Source: an uncultured Lachnospiraceae bacterium (GTDB lineage Bacteria; Bacillota; Clostridia; Lachnospirales; Lachnospiraceae). Taken from it: a stretch of 20,926 nt of DNA. Position 1 is the first letter of the stretch, and every line of letters begins with the position of its first letter. Under the pieces are notes generated by a model. The model was not told where the DNA came from. It searched no databases and worked only from the letters and a program-made list of their open reading frames with translations. The stretch lies in contig CAJUTU010000056.1 of assembly GCA_910589385.1 (NCBI GenBank), positions 1-20,926 of the forward strand. Reading direction: 5' to 3'. Below are positions 8,296 through 15,659 of the stretch, in pieces. The translations under genes were made by a program, and so were the position numbers.

Positions 8296-8343
8296 AACCT
8301 TACAAAAGATATTTTTACAACTTATTATCTCTTTTGTAAGGTT
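8296..8343 (-). promoter_or_regulatory. 14-bp hairpin covering the ribosome site of the second PBP gene
   Basis: The arms 8296-8309 and 8330-8343 are perfectly complementary over 14 bp (AACCTTACAAAAGA and its reverse complement) with a 20-nt AT-rich loop. On the transcript the 3' arm includes TAAGG, the only ribosome-site-like stretch, which lies 7 nt before ATG 8290; a short T run (GGTTTTTC) also follows. It could act as an attenuator, a leaky terminator or a translation switch between the two PBP genes. Confidence 0.6.
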
Positions 8344-8367
8344 ATGCATCCTATGTTCAGGATACCA

Positions 8368-10452
8368 TCAATATTCCACCGGCGCGCCTTCCGCCCATCC
8401 GTCCAGATCCGGATCATATTCTTCGTCAATGTAAGGGCCGTCTACATTTTCATAAGTCTCCTCATAAGACTCGTCATAAGGCACATACTCTGATTCTGTA
8501 TAAACCTGCCCTTCTTCCGCAGTATCGGTATTGTCCGCTGTTTCCTCCGGCGTATAGCCCTCTACTGTCGTAATGTTCAGATAAGGGAACGCCTGGGACA
8601 TGATCTTCTGGGACAGTTCTCTCACATATTGGCTGTCATCCTGCCTTGCCACATTCGGCTCATCAATCACCACATAAACAACAACCTCCGGATTCTCCAT
8701 GGGCGCACATCCGATGAAGGACAGCACATAATTCTCGTCCTCACGCGGCAATTTCTCCGCAGTCCCCGTCTTTCCTCCGATGTCATATCCAGGAACTATG
8801 ATCGAACTCCCGGTGCCATACTCCATAACTGCACGCAGGTAAGGCTTCATCTGCTTTGAGGTCTCTGCGGAAACCGTCTTCCGCAGAAGGACCGGATCCC
8901 TGGTCTCCACAACCCGCCCGGACTCATCCTGGATCCTCTTGACCACATGGGGTTCATAGTAATATCCGCCGTTGACCAGTGAGCCAAATGCCGCTGCCAC
9001 CTGGGTCATCGTCACATTAAAGCCCTGTCCAAAGGAACAGGTAGCAAGATTTACATCCAGCATATTTTCTTTTTGAAATAGGAGGGCTTCCGTGGCAGCC
9101 TCCCCGGGAAGGTCGATTCCTGTATACTCCCCAAATCCGAAAATATGCTGATAGCGCAGGAAATTTTCCACCCCGATGACCTCTGCCATATGCATCATAG
9201 CCACATTGCAGGAATAAGCAACTGCATCCTGCACGGTCTCTGTACCATGGCCTTCGTGCAGATGGCATTTGATATCATAGTCTCCCACATGAAGGACTCC
9301 ATAACATTGATAAGTCTCGTCGCCGGTTACAGTCCCGGACTCTAAGCCTGCTGCGACAGTCAGCGGTTTCACCGTCGAACCCGGTTCAAATGTATCGCTG
9401 ACACAGAAGTTCCTCCACAAATTATTCATGGCTTCCAATTGTGCGTCTTCGGTCATTCCATTCCAGGTCTCCTCTGGATAAAGAATGGAAAGATCCCTTG
9501 GATCGTTCAAGTTAAAAAAAGGATAAGAAGCCTCTGCCAGGATTTCCCCCGTATTCGGATCCATGATGATGACTGCGGTATTTTTACTGCCCAGTTCTCC
9601 TGGGCGCACCTCGCCGGCATGCGCCTCATTAAACTCTTGGATACATTGCTCCACCATACGCTGTAATGTCACATCTATAGTGGAAACCACTGTATTTCCA
9701 TTCTTAGCGCCTTTGACCGTCCGTTCAATAGACGCGTCCTCGTTGAAATAACCATATTCCCGGCCGTTGGTTCCATTTAGGATATCATTATAAGCGCTTT
9801 CAATCCCGATCGCGCCTTCATTTCCTCCGACTACAAATCCGATCACATCACTTGCCAGCGTATCATAAGGATAGTTTCTCCGATAATCCTCCTCCAGCCA
9901 GATTCCGCGCACGTTGGAATAATCCTCTTTATCCTCCCCGGATTCCTCTGGTTCTTCGCCGTTTTCGTCTTCTGCCTTATTTTCCAGCTTTTCCTCAAAT
10001 GCCTGGGCGGTTTCATAATCTACACTTTTTGCCAGTATCTCATACCGGCTTTCCGGACGTTCTTCCATCACTTTGCGGACCGTCTCTTCCGGGATCCCAA
10101 AGGAATCCCGAAGCGCCTTGATGGTAGGTTCTATATACTCCTCTTCCGAGCACATCACATACACATCCAATATAACATTGTATACCCGCTCGCTGACTGC
10201 AATCTTGGTGCCGTTGCGGTCCACGATGTCCCCTCTCCTATAGGGAATGGGACGGCTGTCATACTGCTGCTGTTCCAGCACAATTTTCGAGTACCCACTT
10301 CCTTTGGAGGCATTGATATAGGTAATATTGCCAATTAAAGCAACAAAAGCCAGTATAACCGCCATAAAGACCATTACCAGCTTTTCCTGCATCCTCTTTG
10401 GAAATTTTTTTGTCAGAAAATCGAATCTGTTTCTACGTTTTCTTACTGCCAT
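8368..10452 (-). CDS. Class B penicillin-binding protein, first dcw copy (FtsI/SpoVD-like)
   Basis: Peptidoglycan transpeptidase of 694 aa, with one N-terminal membrane anchor (about residues 24-46) after a basic tail. The RGDIVDRNGT segment (73-82) starts the pedestal domain. Catalytic motifs are Ser359 in STVK (359-362), SCN (414-416) and KTG (561-563), all canonical. Two acidic low-complexity stretches stand out: an insertion at about 160-178 in the pedestal and a C-terminal tail (about 635-694) rich in Glu, Asp and Tyr. There is no PASTA domain, unlike many SpoVD proteins. The start at 10452 has AAGGAG 4 nt upstream, at the end of a duplicated segment of the preceding gene. It probably pairs with one of the two SEDS proteins of this window. 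Confidence 0.93.
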   Translation of the reverse strand: MAVRKRRNRFDFLTKKFPKRMQEKLVMVFMAVILAFVALIGNITYINASKGSGYSKIVLEQQQYDSRPIPYRRGDIVDRNGTKIAVSERVYNVILDVYVMCSEEEYIEPTIKALRDSFGIPEETVRKVMEERPESRYEILAKSVDYETAQAFEEKLENKAEDENGEEPEESGEDKEDYSNVRGIWLEEDYRRNYPYDTLASDVIGFVVGGNEGAIGIESAYNDILNGTNGREYGYFNEDASIERTVKGAKNGNTVVSTIDVTLQRMVEQCIQEFNEAHAGEVRPGELGSKNTAVIIMDPNTGEILAEASYPFFNLNDPRDLSILYPEETWNGMTEDAQLEAMNNLWRNFCVSDTFEPGSTVKPLTVAAGLESGTVTGDETYQCYGVLHVGDYDIKCHLHEGHGTETVQDAVAYSCNVAMMHMAEVIGVENFLRYQHIFGFGEYTGIDLPGEAATEALLFQKENMLDVNLATCSFGQGFNVTMTQVAAAFGSLVNGGYYYEPHVVKRIQDESGRVVETRDPVLLRKTVSAETSKQMKPYLRAVMEYGTGSSIIVPGYDIGGKTGTAEKLPREDENYVLSFIGCAPMENPEVVVYVVIDEPNVARQDDSQYVRELSQKIMSQAFPYLNITTVEGYTPEETADNTDTAEEGQVYTESEYVPYDESYEETYENVDGPYIDEEYDPDLDGWAEGAPVEY

Positions 10453-10457
10453 CTGTC

Positions 10458-10577
10458 TCCTTATTCGTTCAGGCTCCCTGAATCCGCTTGAGCATCCTAT
10501 TCTGGAATATCATCATATCCCTATTCTTTCAAGCTTCCTGATTTTGCCAAAACGCCATTTTCCGGAATATCATTATA
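10458..10577 (-). repeat. Diverged 60-bp tandem duplication of the ftsL 3' end
   Basis: Two adjacent 60-bp units (10518-10577 and 10458-10517) are about 70% identical over 50 aligned bases. The first encodes the end of the FtsL-like protein, YNDIPENGVLAKSGSLKE-stop. The second, untranslated, reads in the same frame YDDIPE-stop-DAQADSGSLNE-stop and ends in the ribosome site of the following PBP gene. Confidence 0.8.
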
Positions 10578-11066
10578 CTGCTTCACACAATCGTTAGTCG
10601 GATTTTTATACGGCACCACTCTCCCCTGCGATGCATATACCATCCCTAATTCATTGACTGCCTTATCCCACACAACCTGCAGGTCTACAGAATCCTCCGC
10701 CGCCTGTAATGCCGCGTCATTCTTCTCTGTCAACTCTGCAAGTTCTTTCTGCAGTGCTGTGATATTCTCTGACCTTATGACGGTCTCGGACTGCAGGCTC
10801 AGGTACAAAAAGCATATCACTACGGCAGTGACCGCTGCGGATGCTAAAAAAAACGCATAAGCCGCATTGATACTCAATGCCCGCCTCCTGTTCTTAAGAA
10901 CCTGGCTGCTTGTCTTTTGTCTGTGCTCCAATTCCCCAACCGGCGCACGTATGGGCAGAACTTCCGGCTGCCGCGCGGCACTCCCATATACATAGGCCTG
11001 TCCGCTCCGGTTCCCTCTGGCTTTTCTTCCGTAATCTGCATAAGAAACCATCCTTCTTGCTGCCAT
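10521..11066 (-). CDS. ftsL: FtsL/DivIC-like septum protein
   Basis: Small bitopic division protein of 181 aa. A long basic cytoplasmic part (about residues 1-70, many Arg and Lys) is followed by one hydrophobic helix (about 69-92, AYAFFLASAAVTAVVICFLY) and a predicted coiled coil (about 93-125, ENITALQKELAELTEKND). Position between rsmH and the PBP genes and this topology identify it as the FtsL-type partner of FtsQ/DivIB and DivIC, which activates the SEDS-PBP pair; primary sequence in this family is poorly conserved. It ends in YNDIPENG...SLKE, and this tail and the following ribosome site are duplicated just downstream. AAAGGGG precedes ATG 11066 by about 10 nt. Confidence 0.82.
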   Translation of the reverse strand: MAARRMVSYADYGRKARGNRSGQAYVYGSAARQPEVLPIRAPVGELEHRQKTSSQVLKNRRRALSINAAYAFFLASAAVTAVVICFLYLSLQSETVIRSENITALQKELAELTEKNDAALQAAEDSVDLQVVWDKAVNELGMVYASQGRVVPYKNPTNDCVKQYNDIPENGVLAKSGSLKE

Positions 11067-11099
11067 CGTCCCACACCCCTTTCGTTATACCTTATGATT

Positions 11100-11127
11100 T
11101 TTATCAGGAGCTCCCCTTCCTGATAAA
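11100..11127 (-). other. 10-bp perfect hairpin in the leader of ftsL
   Basis: Arms 11100-11109 and 11118-11127 (TTTATCAGGA and its complement) form a perfect 10-bp stem with an 8-nt loop, 33 nt before the ftsL start. It is followed by AAAATC rather than a T run on the minus strand, so it is not a standard terminator. It may stabilise or process the mRNA. Confidence 0.5.
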
Positions 11128-11162
11128 TACGATATCATCATCGTCTATTTTATATACTCCGT

Positions 11163-11300
11163 TTATATAAGAAACTCTCCTGAAAACAATCTCGCAGCTG
11201 ATCCGCCTGCTGAATTTACTTCCGGCAGTTCCTCAAACTCTGCCATGAACCCTATCCAAAGCCTGCTTAAACCCATATAGGCTTTCTGATCTGGTCCCAC
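11163..11300 (-). CDS. Possible small ORF between rsmH and ftsL
   Basis: An open frame of 45 codons starts at GTG 11300, with TGAGGG 5 nt upstream that overlaps the rsmH stop, and ends in TAA at 11163. The peptide contains LSRLWIGFMAEFEELPEV and has plausible protein composition, but I recognise no family. It would fill most of the otherwise empty 242-nt gap in a tightly packed operon. It may equally be chance or the remains of a lost gene. Confidence 0.33.
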   Translation of the reverse strand: MGPDQKAYMGLSRLWIGFMAEFEELPEVNSAGGSAARLFSGEFLI

Positions 11301-11308
11301 CGCATCCC

Positions 11309-12244
11309 TCAACACCGTTCAAAAACCCTCAGCTTAGCACTTTTCGAGCGGCTATTATGCTCTAGTTCCTCCTTTCCAGGAAGGATTGGCTTTCTGGTGA
11401 TCACCTTCCCCTTTGATACATTCCCACATACACAGACTGGAAAATGGCTTGGACAGGTACAGGGGTTTTCCTGTTTCCGAAAGGCGCTCTTTACAATCCG
11501 GTCTTCCAGGGAATGGAAAGTAATAATACAAATCCTCCCGCCTGGATTCAGCATGCCGATCATCTCGTCCAATGTGCCTGCAAGCACTTCCAGCTCCCGG
11601 TTCAGTTCGATCCGGATTGCCTGAAACGTCCGCTTGGACGGATGGCCGCCGGCTTTCCTGATTTTCATCGGAATGGCATGCCGGATCACTTCGTTGAGCT
11701 GTTCTGTCGTTTCAATCTGTGCTTTTTCACGTTCCATTACGATATGCTTCGCAATGTTCTTCGCAAACCTGTCTTCTCCATAATCCCGGATGATCCGGTA
11801 CAGGTCTGCCTCACTGTAAGAATTGACAATATCTTTGGCTGTCTGGCCCTGCCGCTGATCCATACGCATATCCAAAGGCGCGTCCAGCCGGTAAGAAAAT
11901 CCTCGCTCAGCTGCATCAAGCTGATACGAGGATACACCCAGATCAAGAACAATCCCATCGACTTTTTCAATTCCGACAGCCCTAAGCCGGGTTCCTATGT
12001 CACAGTAATTACTTCGGATCACCGTGACCCGGTCCCCAAAACTACTCAGGCGGACACTTGCTGCCTCTATTGCAGCAGCGTCCTGATCTATCCCTATGAA
12101 TCTCCCCTTATCGCTTAGATGCCTGCACACTTCAAAGGCATGTCCGCCTCCGCCCAGTGTGGCATCTACATAGATGCCGTCCGGCTTCACCGCCAGCGCA
12201 TCTACCGTCTCTTGTAATAACACAGAAATGTGTTGGAATGCCAT
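11309..12244 (-). CDS. rsmH: 16S rRNA (cytosine-1402-N4)-methyltransferase
   Basis: Enzyme of 311 aa (also called MraW) that N4-methylates C1402 of 16S rRNA in the ribosomal P site, using S-adenosylmethionine. The SAM motif DATLGGGGHAFEV is near residues 28-40. Other family features are VDGIVLDLGVSSYQLD, RGFSYRLDAPLDMRMD, KRTFQAIRIELNREL and IITFHSLEDRIVK. AGGAGG lies 5 nt before the ATG at 12244, so I prefer that start to the ATG one codon earlier at 12247. It follows mraZ by 111 nt. Length and motifs are normal. Confidence 0.96.
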   Translation of the reverse strand: MAFQHISVLLQETVDALAVKPDGIYVDATLGGGGHAFEVCRHLSDKGRFIGIDQDAAAIEAASVRLSSFGDRVTVIRSNYCDIGTRLRAVGIEKVDGIVLDLGVSSYQLDAAERGFSYRLDAPLDMRMDQRQGQTAKDIVNSYSEADLYRIIRDYGEDRFAKNIAKHIVMEREKAQIETTEQLNEVIRHAIPMKIRKAGGHPSKRTFQAIRIELNRELEVLAGTLDEMIGMLNPGGRICIITFHSLEDRIVKSAFRKQENPCTCPSHFPVCVCGNVSKGKVITRKPILPGKEELEHNSRSKSAKLRVFERC

Positions 12245-12355
12245 CATATCCTCCTATTAATAAGGCTTTGATCTGTTCCTGGTACATGACTGCACTGAAG
12301 TTTATGGTTCATGCCATGATGCACCAGCCCTTGAGGTACTATTTTTACCGTATTG

Positions 12356-12793
12356 TCAGATCCTGATCCCGATTGCTTCCATACGTTCTGCAATTGCATC
12401 CAGATCCTCTTCGCTGACGGTACTCTTCTCTTCCCAAAGGTCTCTGTCCCAAATCTCCACACGATCCTGAACTCCCACAAGGACAACGTCCTTTTCAAGA
12501 TGTGCCGCTTTTCTCAGTGAAGGAGGCACAAGCACTCTCCCCTGCTTGTCAAAGCTTCCTTCCGAAGCGCTTCCAAAAAAATAGCGTTTAAATATTCTGG
12601 CATCTTTGTTCATTCGTGGTAAGGTTTCTAGTTCTGCGACAAATTTGTTCCATTCTTCCTGAGAATACACAAACAGACATCCTTCTAGTCCATTGCAGAT
12701 TACAAAACTCTCGCCCAAATCTTCACGGAGCTTTGCCGGTATGATCAATCGGCCTTTTTCGTCTATGCTGTGATTAAATTCTCCTAGTAACAT
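12356..12793 (-). CDS. mraZ: Transcriptional regulator MraZ
   Basis: DNA-binding protein of 145 aa with two AbrB-like swapped-hairpin SpoVT folds, the usual first gene of dcw clusters. The N-terminal repeat is FNHSIDEKGRLIIPAKLRE (residues 6-24) and the second is SFDKQGRVLVPPSLRKAA, near the middle. Family members form ring-shaped oligomers that bind TGG-type repeats in their own promoter and usually repress the cluster. Such an array is present just upstream (12822-12893). AGAAGGAG lies 6 nt before ATG 12793. Normal length, intact. Confidence 0.97.
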   Translation of the reverse strand: MLLGEFNHSIDEKGRLIIPAKLREDLGESFVICNGLEGCLFVYSQEEWNKFVAELETLPRMNKDARIFKRYFFGSASEGSFDKQGRVLVPPSLRKAAHLEKDVVLVGVQDRVEIWDRDLWEEKSTVSEEDLDAIAERMEAIGIRI

Positions 12794-12821
12794 CCGGAAC
12801 TCCTTCTGTCAACATGAGGCA

Positions 12822-12893
12822 CCACTTTCTCTCCATTCCACCCCACTATCCACCACTTTTTACCACCTGCAACCATTGTAACCCACATCACCA
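12822..12893 (-). promoter_or_regulatory. MraZ operator: TGG boxes at 10-bp steps
   Basis: Reading the minus strand, TGG trinucleotides (plus-strand CCA) start at 12822, 12833, 12843, 12853, 12863, 12873 and 12883, with a further one at 12891. Six successive boxes are spaced exactly 10 bp. Most are flanked as A/G-G-TGG-T/G. This matches the repeat-with-10-bp-period sites known for MraZ. The boxes cover the -10 region and the start of the transcript. Confidence 0.8.
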
Positions 12894-12903
12894 CCTTTTT
12901 CAA
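12875..12903 (-). promoter_or_regulatory. Promoter of mraZ and the dcw operon
   Basis: Minus-strand TTGAAA (12903-12898) and TACAAT (12880-12875) have a 17-bp spacer, giving a start near 12868 and a leader of about 75 nt. Two MraZ-type boxes lie within the spacer and one touches the -10. Confidence 0.75.
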
Positions 12904-12941
12904 CCCTTTTTTTCATATTTTTAAGCTCTGAAGCCTTCACA

Positions 12942-13000
12942 AAAAAAGAACGGAAACTGTTCGATACGCTTTCAAATCGGACAAATTCCCGTTCTTTTTT
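12942..13000. terminator. Bidirectional hairpin terminator upstream of mraZ
   Basis: Arms 12942-12953 (AAAAAAGAACGG) and 12989-13000 (its complement) pair perfectly over 12 bp, and the inner sequence extends the stem imperfectly (CTGTTCGAT with ATCGGACAA). It has T runs on both strands. It would insulate the dcw promoter from leftward transcripts. The rest of the gap (13001-13214) is AT-rich and holds nothing I can support. Confidence 0.6.
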
Positions 13001-13214
13001 AATATGTTCTATTTCTGATATTCTTTATAAAATCAATTCTTTCTTGTTTTACTTTTGCAAAATACTACACTTTTTCATTATTGATATTTTTTTGACGAGT
13101 CATGCTTTTTCTTGTCAAAGCAACTCATTAATTTACCATTCTCCCACCAAAGACAGGAAAATTTTTTTTGAAATTTCACATGCTTATTGGGCTTGAAAAC
13201 CCTCTGCCTGCATA

Positions 13215-13258
13215 TATAAAAAGGGATGCAAAGTTTCTCTTCAAAACCTGCATTCCCT
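13215..13258 (-). terminator. Intrinsic terminator after the opine dehydrogenase-like gene
   Basis: Minus-strand arms AGGGAATGCA (13258-13249) and TGCATCCCT (13230-13222) pair with one bulged A, followed directly by TTTTTATA. It begins just after the stop codon at 13260. Confidence 0.75.
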
Positions 13259-13259
13259 G

Positions 13260-14345
13260 TTACATCCTATAGAACTCTATAAACTTTTCCAATGTGTCAA
13301 TTCCATAATCAGAAAAGCGAAATTCTTTCCGCTTCCCAGCTATACTATAATACCAGTTAAGGGTTTCCTTCATGTTGGGGGTGTCCAGACCTGCCAGTCC
13401 AGCAATCTGCACCAGAATAGAAAGCCCGTATGGGAAGTCTGCCGTAAAATATCTGGACCCTAAATCTGGAATAAAGCCGCCTTCCACTGCCAAAGCCGGA
13501 CTGGACAGCCCTTTAAATCCAGCAATACCAGAAATTTTCTTCGTCATCTCCTCTGCTGTAGGACTCTCATAATGGACACGGAGAGATTTTACATAAGAAA
13601 GGTCAAACATATTCAGTTTTCGGCAAAGCTTCTGAACCTCTTCATCGCATTTCAAAAGCAGCACAGAAGCCTCATCATTCCAGTCTTCATAGAACAAAGG
13701 TACGTTCTCGTATACACGCCCCGCCTGATAATCACCATACAAGTTTTTCAATCTGGCCGTGTGAAGGATGGGATTGGATGGCGTCAATGTAATGTTCAGA
13801 TAATTTGGGAGCGGCGAAGTCTTGATATCGAAAATATCCTCGATCAGCTTACAGCACTCTTTCGTATCCTTATGCGGCAGGGCGGCAGCAAACATTTCGC
13901 CACGGTATCCAACCGCCCGGACAGTCTTACCATACTCAACCAATCTTGCAACGCTCGGCACACGCTGAACGCCGAAAAGAACAGCCCCCTTTTCGATACA
14001 TCCTTTAAACGCACACTCTCCTCCGCCAGTTCCAGGAACAATACAGAGTTTCATGCCTGCCCCTGCAAAAGGTTCTATCATTGCGGCCTGATGCTCCATC
14101 AGCGCTGCAGGCACGGTAATAAAGATAACGTCGGCATTTTGGAAAGCAGCGGCAGGGTCACTTGTAGCCCTTGCGATCGTTCCTTGATGCAGCACCTCGC
14201 CATCCTCATTCACAATAGTAAGTTCCCTATGGATCTTTTCTGGTTTAGAACTATAAACCGTAACCCTGTAACCTTTTTCAGCACAATGCACAGCAAACTG
14301 TGTACCTACATTCCCCGCTCCTGCTATTGTAATGTTTCTACTCAT
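13260..14345 (-). CDS. NAD(P)-dependent opine/octopine dehydrogenase family protein
   Basis: Cytoplasmic oxidoreductase of 361 aa. The N-terminal Rossmann fold has the dinucleotide motif GAGNVG (residues 9-14), followed by DVIFITVPAALMEHQ and IVPGTGGGECAF. The C-terminal part resembles the octopine/nopaline dehydrogenase domain, with SNPILHTARLKNLYGD holding the likely catalytic His. These enzymes reductively join an amino acid and a 2-oxoacid, but family members in Clostridia have mostly unknown substrates, so I give no gene name. No opine or metallophore synthesis genes are adjacent. It follows a one-helix membrane protein by 17 nt and probably shares the promoter at 14653-14681. Confidence 0.85.
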   Translation of the reverse strand: MSRNITIAGAGNVGTQFAVHCAEKGYRVTVYSSKPEKIHRELTIVNEDGEVLHQGTIARATSDPAAAFQNADVIFITVPAALMEHQAAMIEPFAGAGMKLCIVPGTGGGECAFKGCIEKGAVLFGVQRVPSVARLVEYGKTVRAVGYRGEMFAAALPHKDTKECCKLIEDIFDIKTSPLPNYLNITLTPSNPILHTARLKNLYGDYQAGRVYENVPLFYEDWNDEASVLLLKCDEEVQKLCRKLNMFDLSYVKSLRVHYESPTAEEMTKKISGIAGFKGLSSPALAVEGGFIPDLGSRYFTADFPYGLSILVQIAGLAGLDTPNMKETLNWYYSIAGKRKEFRFSDYGIDTLEKFIEFYRM

Positions 14346-14362
14346 AACAGCCAGATTCCGCC

Positions 14363-14599
14363 TTAATTACTCAGGCCGTTCAGATATTCATTAATGGCAT
14401 TATAATCCACCACCGTAACTTCTCGGTTCTTATCTGCAACATAGGTATCGTACGCAGAATATCCAAGCCATCCTACCAGCACGAGCCCGGCCGCTGCCAG
14501 CACTGCCTTGCGTAAGACATTCATCCTGCGCTGCTTTGCCATATTTTTCTTTCTGTTCGCCTTCTCTTCTTTCCGGCGGTCTATCTTCTCCTGACTCAT
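14363..14599 (-). CDS. Small single-pass membrane protein
   Basis: Unrecognised protein of 78 aa. A strongly basic N-terminus (about residues 4-32, Lys and Arg-rich) is followed by one hydrophobic helix (about 33-50, VLAAAGLVLVGWLGYSAY) and a short outer tail. Positive-inside topology predicts N-in, C-out. AAGGAG lies 8 nt before ATG 14599. It is 17 nt upstream of the opine dehydrogenase-like gene and likely cotranscribed with it. No function can be read from the sequence. Confidence 0.75.
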   Translation of the reverse strand: MSQEKIDRRKEEKANRKKNMAKQRRMNVLRKAVLAAAGLVLVGWLGYSAYDTYVADKNREVTVVDYNAINEYLNGLSN

Positions 14600-14652
14600 C
14601 TTTCAATCTCCTTTTAGGTACTCAAAACAATTTCTTAGGCGCTCCGGCGTCC

Positions 14653-14681
14653 AGTATATCACACTTTTCTTCAGACTACAA
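14653..14681 (-). promoter_or_regulatory. Promoter for the small membrane protein and dehydrogenase genes
   Basis: Minus-strand TTGTAG (14681-14676), a 17-bp spacer and TATACT (14658-14653). The spacer end and the -10 share an exact 15-bp string (14655-14669) with the degV promoter at 15566-15580. Confidence 0.55.
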
Positions 14682-15510
14682 CAATAATTCCGCCGTCATT
14701 TGCATACATACTGCTGATACCTGCCGTATCGATAATAAAACTAGATTTTACTTTCATCTTTTCCAGTATCATTTTCTCAACTTCCAGGGCGCGTTCCCGG
14801 CAATTGCAATGAGAAATAGCCAGGATTTTCTCTTCTGCTTTCTCTGCCTCCGCCACAATATGTTCCACCATCTTTGACAACGCTTTCTTCATACCCCTTG
14901 CCTGCCCCATCTGGTAAATAGCGCCCTCTGGCGTAGATCCCATGACGGGCTTGATATTCAGCGCCCCCGCCATCAGAGATTTAATCCCTGTAAGCCTCCC
15001 ATTCTTTCGAAGGGTATCTAAGTTCTCCAGTACAAAATACGTATGCTGCCCTGTAATATAGCGCTCTACGGTGTCCACCACTTCGGCAAATGCCATCCCG
15101 GCTTCTTCACATTCCTGGATCTTCATGGCAATCAATGTCTCGCCGATGGATGCAGAGCAGGAATTAAAAATATGGATTTCTTTTTTTCCATACTCCTCTA
15201 TATATAAATTCTTTCCGAGCACCGCACTGTTATAAGAGCCGCTCAGCTCTGCAGACAGTGTCACCACATACACTCTTTCGGCATCACAGCAGTACCTTTT
15301 CATATATTCTTCCGGTGACGGACAGGAGGACTTCGGACTCTCCGTACATTCAGCAACCCTTCTCAAAAAGTCAGTCTGGTCAAAAGATACATCATCCACG
15401 ATCCGGACTCCGCCAACCTCCATCGTTAATGGGGCTGTCTCAAACAGCCCGCTCTCTTTCATCTCATCACGAAGTTCTCCACAGCTGTCAACTATCACTT
15501 TATAACTCAT
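14671..15510 (-). CDS. DegV family fatty acid-binding protein
   Basis: Protein of 279 aa of the DegV family, whose members bind a fatty acid and, as FakB, present it to the fatty acid kinase FakA. Family features are the N-terminal YKVIVDSCGEL, the SCPSPEEY loop, the NSCSASIGETLIAMKI segment and the DTLRKNGRL segment typical of DegV. I prefer ATG 15510 (MSYKVIV) to the GTG at 15519, because GGGGTGAGG lies just before it. No FakA gene is near. It has its own promoter with a palindrome (15564-15593). Confidence 0.9.
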   Translation of the reverse strand: MSYKVIVDSCGELRDEMKESGLFETAPLTMEVGGVRIVDDVSFDQTDFLRRVAECTESPKSSCPSPEEYMKRYCCDAERVYVVTLSAELSGSYNSAVLGKNLYIEEYGKKEIHIFNSCSASIGETLIAMKIQECEEAGMAFAEVVDTVERYITGQHTYFVLENLDTLRKNGRLTGIKSLMAGALNIKPVMGSTPEGAIYQMGQARGMKKALSKMVEHIVAEAEKAEEKILAISHCNCRERALEVEKMILEKMKVKSSFIIDTAGISSMYANDGGIIVVV

Positions 15511-15563
15511 CTTCCTCACCCCGACTAAATTTCTATTTCACATAGTTTTCATTACTACGTTCT

Positions 15564-15593
15564 ACTATATCACACTTTTCATTGTATGAAAAG
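15564..15593 (-). promoter_or_regulatory. degV-type gene promoter with 19-bp palindrome
   Basis: Minus-strand TTTTCA (15592-15587), a 17-bp spacer and TATAGT (15569-15564). A perfect 8-bp inverted repeat with a 3-nt centre (CTTTTCAT-TGT-ATGAAAAG, 15575-15593) covers the -35 and part of the spacer, a likely operator. Confidence 0.6.
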
Positions 15594-15616
15594 ACATTTT
15601 TTCAGAAACCGGCAAA

Positions 15617-15655
15617 GAAGACAGGGCAGGACACCGAAAAGCTGCCCTCTGGTTT
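15617..15655 (-). terminator. Candidate terminator after the second SEDS gene
   Basis: Arms AGGGCAG (15648-15642) and CTGCCCT (15629-15623) form a 7-bp GC-rich stem with a 12-nt loop, a few nt after the ftsW-like stop. The following minus-strand sequence (GTCTTCTTTG) is only moderately T-rich, so efficiency is uncertain. Confidence 0.4.
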
Positions 15656-15659
15656 TCTT

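Noticed and set aside
13060..13130. Inverted repeat TTTGAC/GTCAAA between terminators
   Set aside because: Only six bp with a long spacer in AT-rich DNA, expected by chance.
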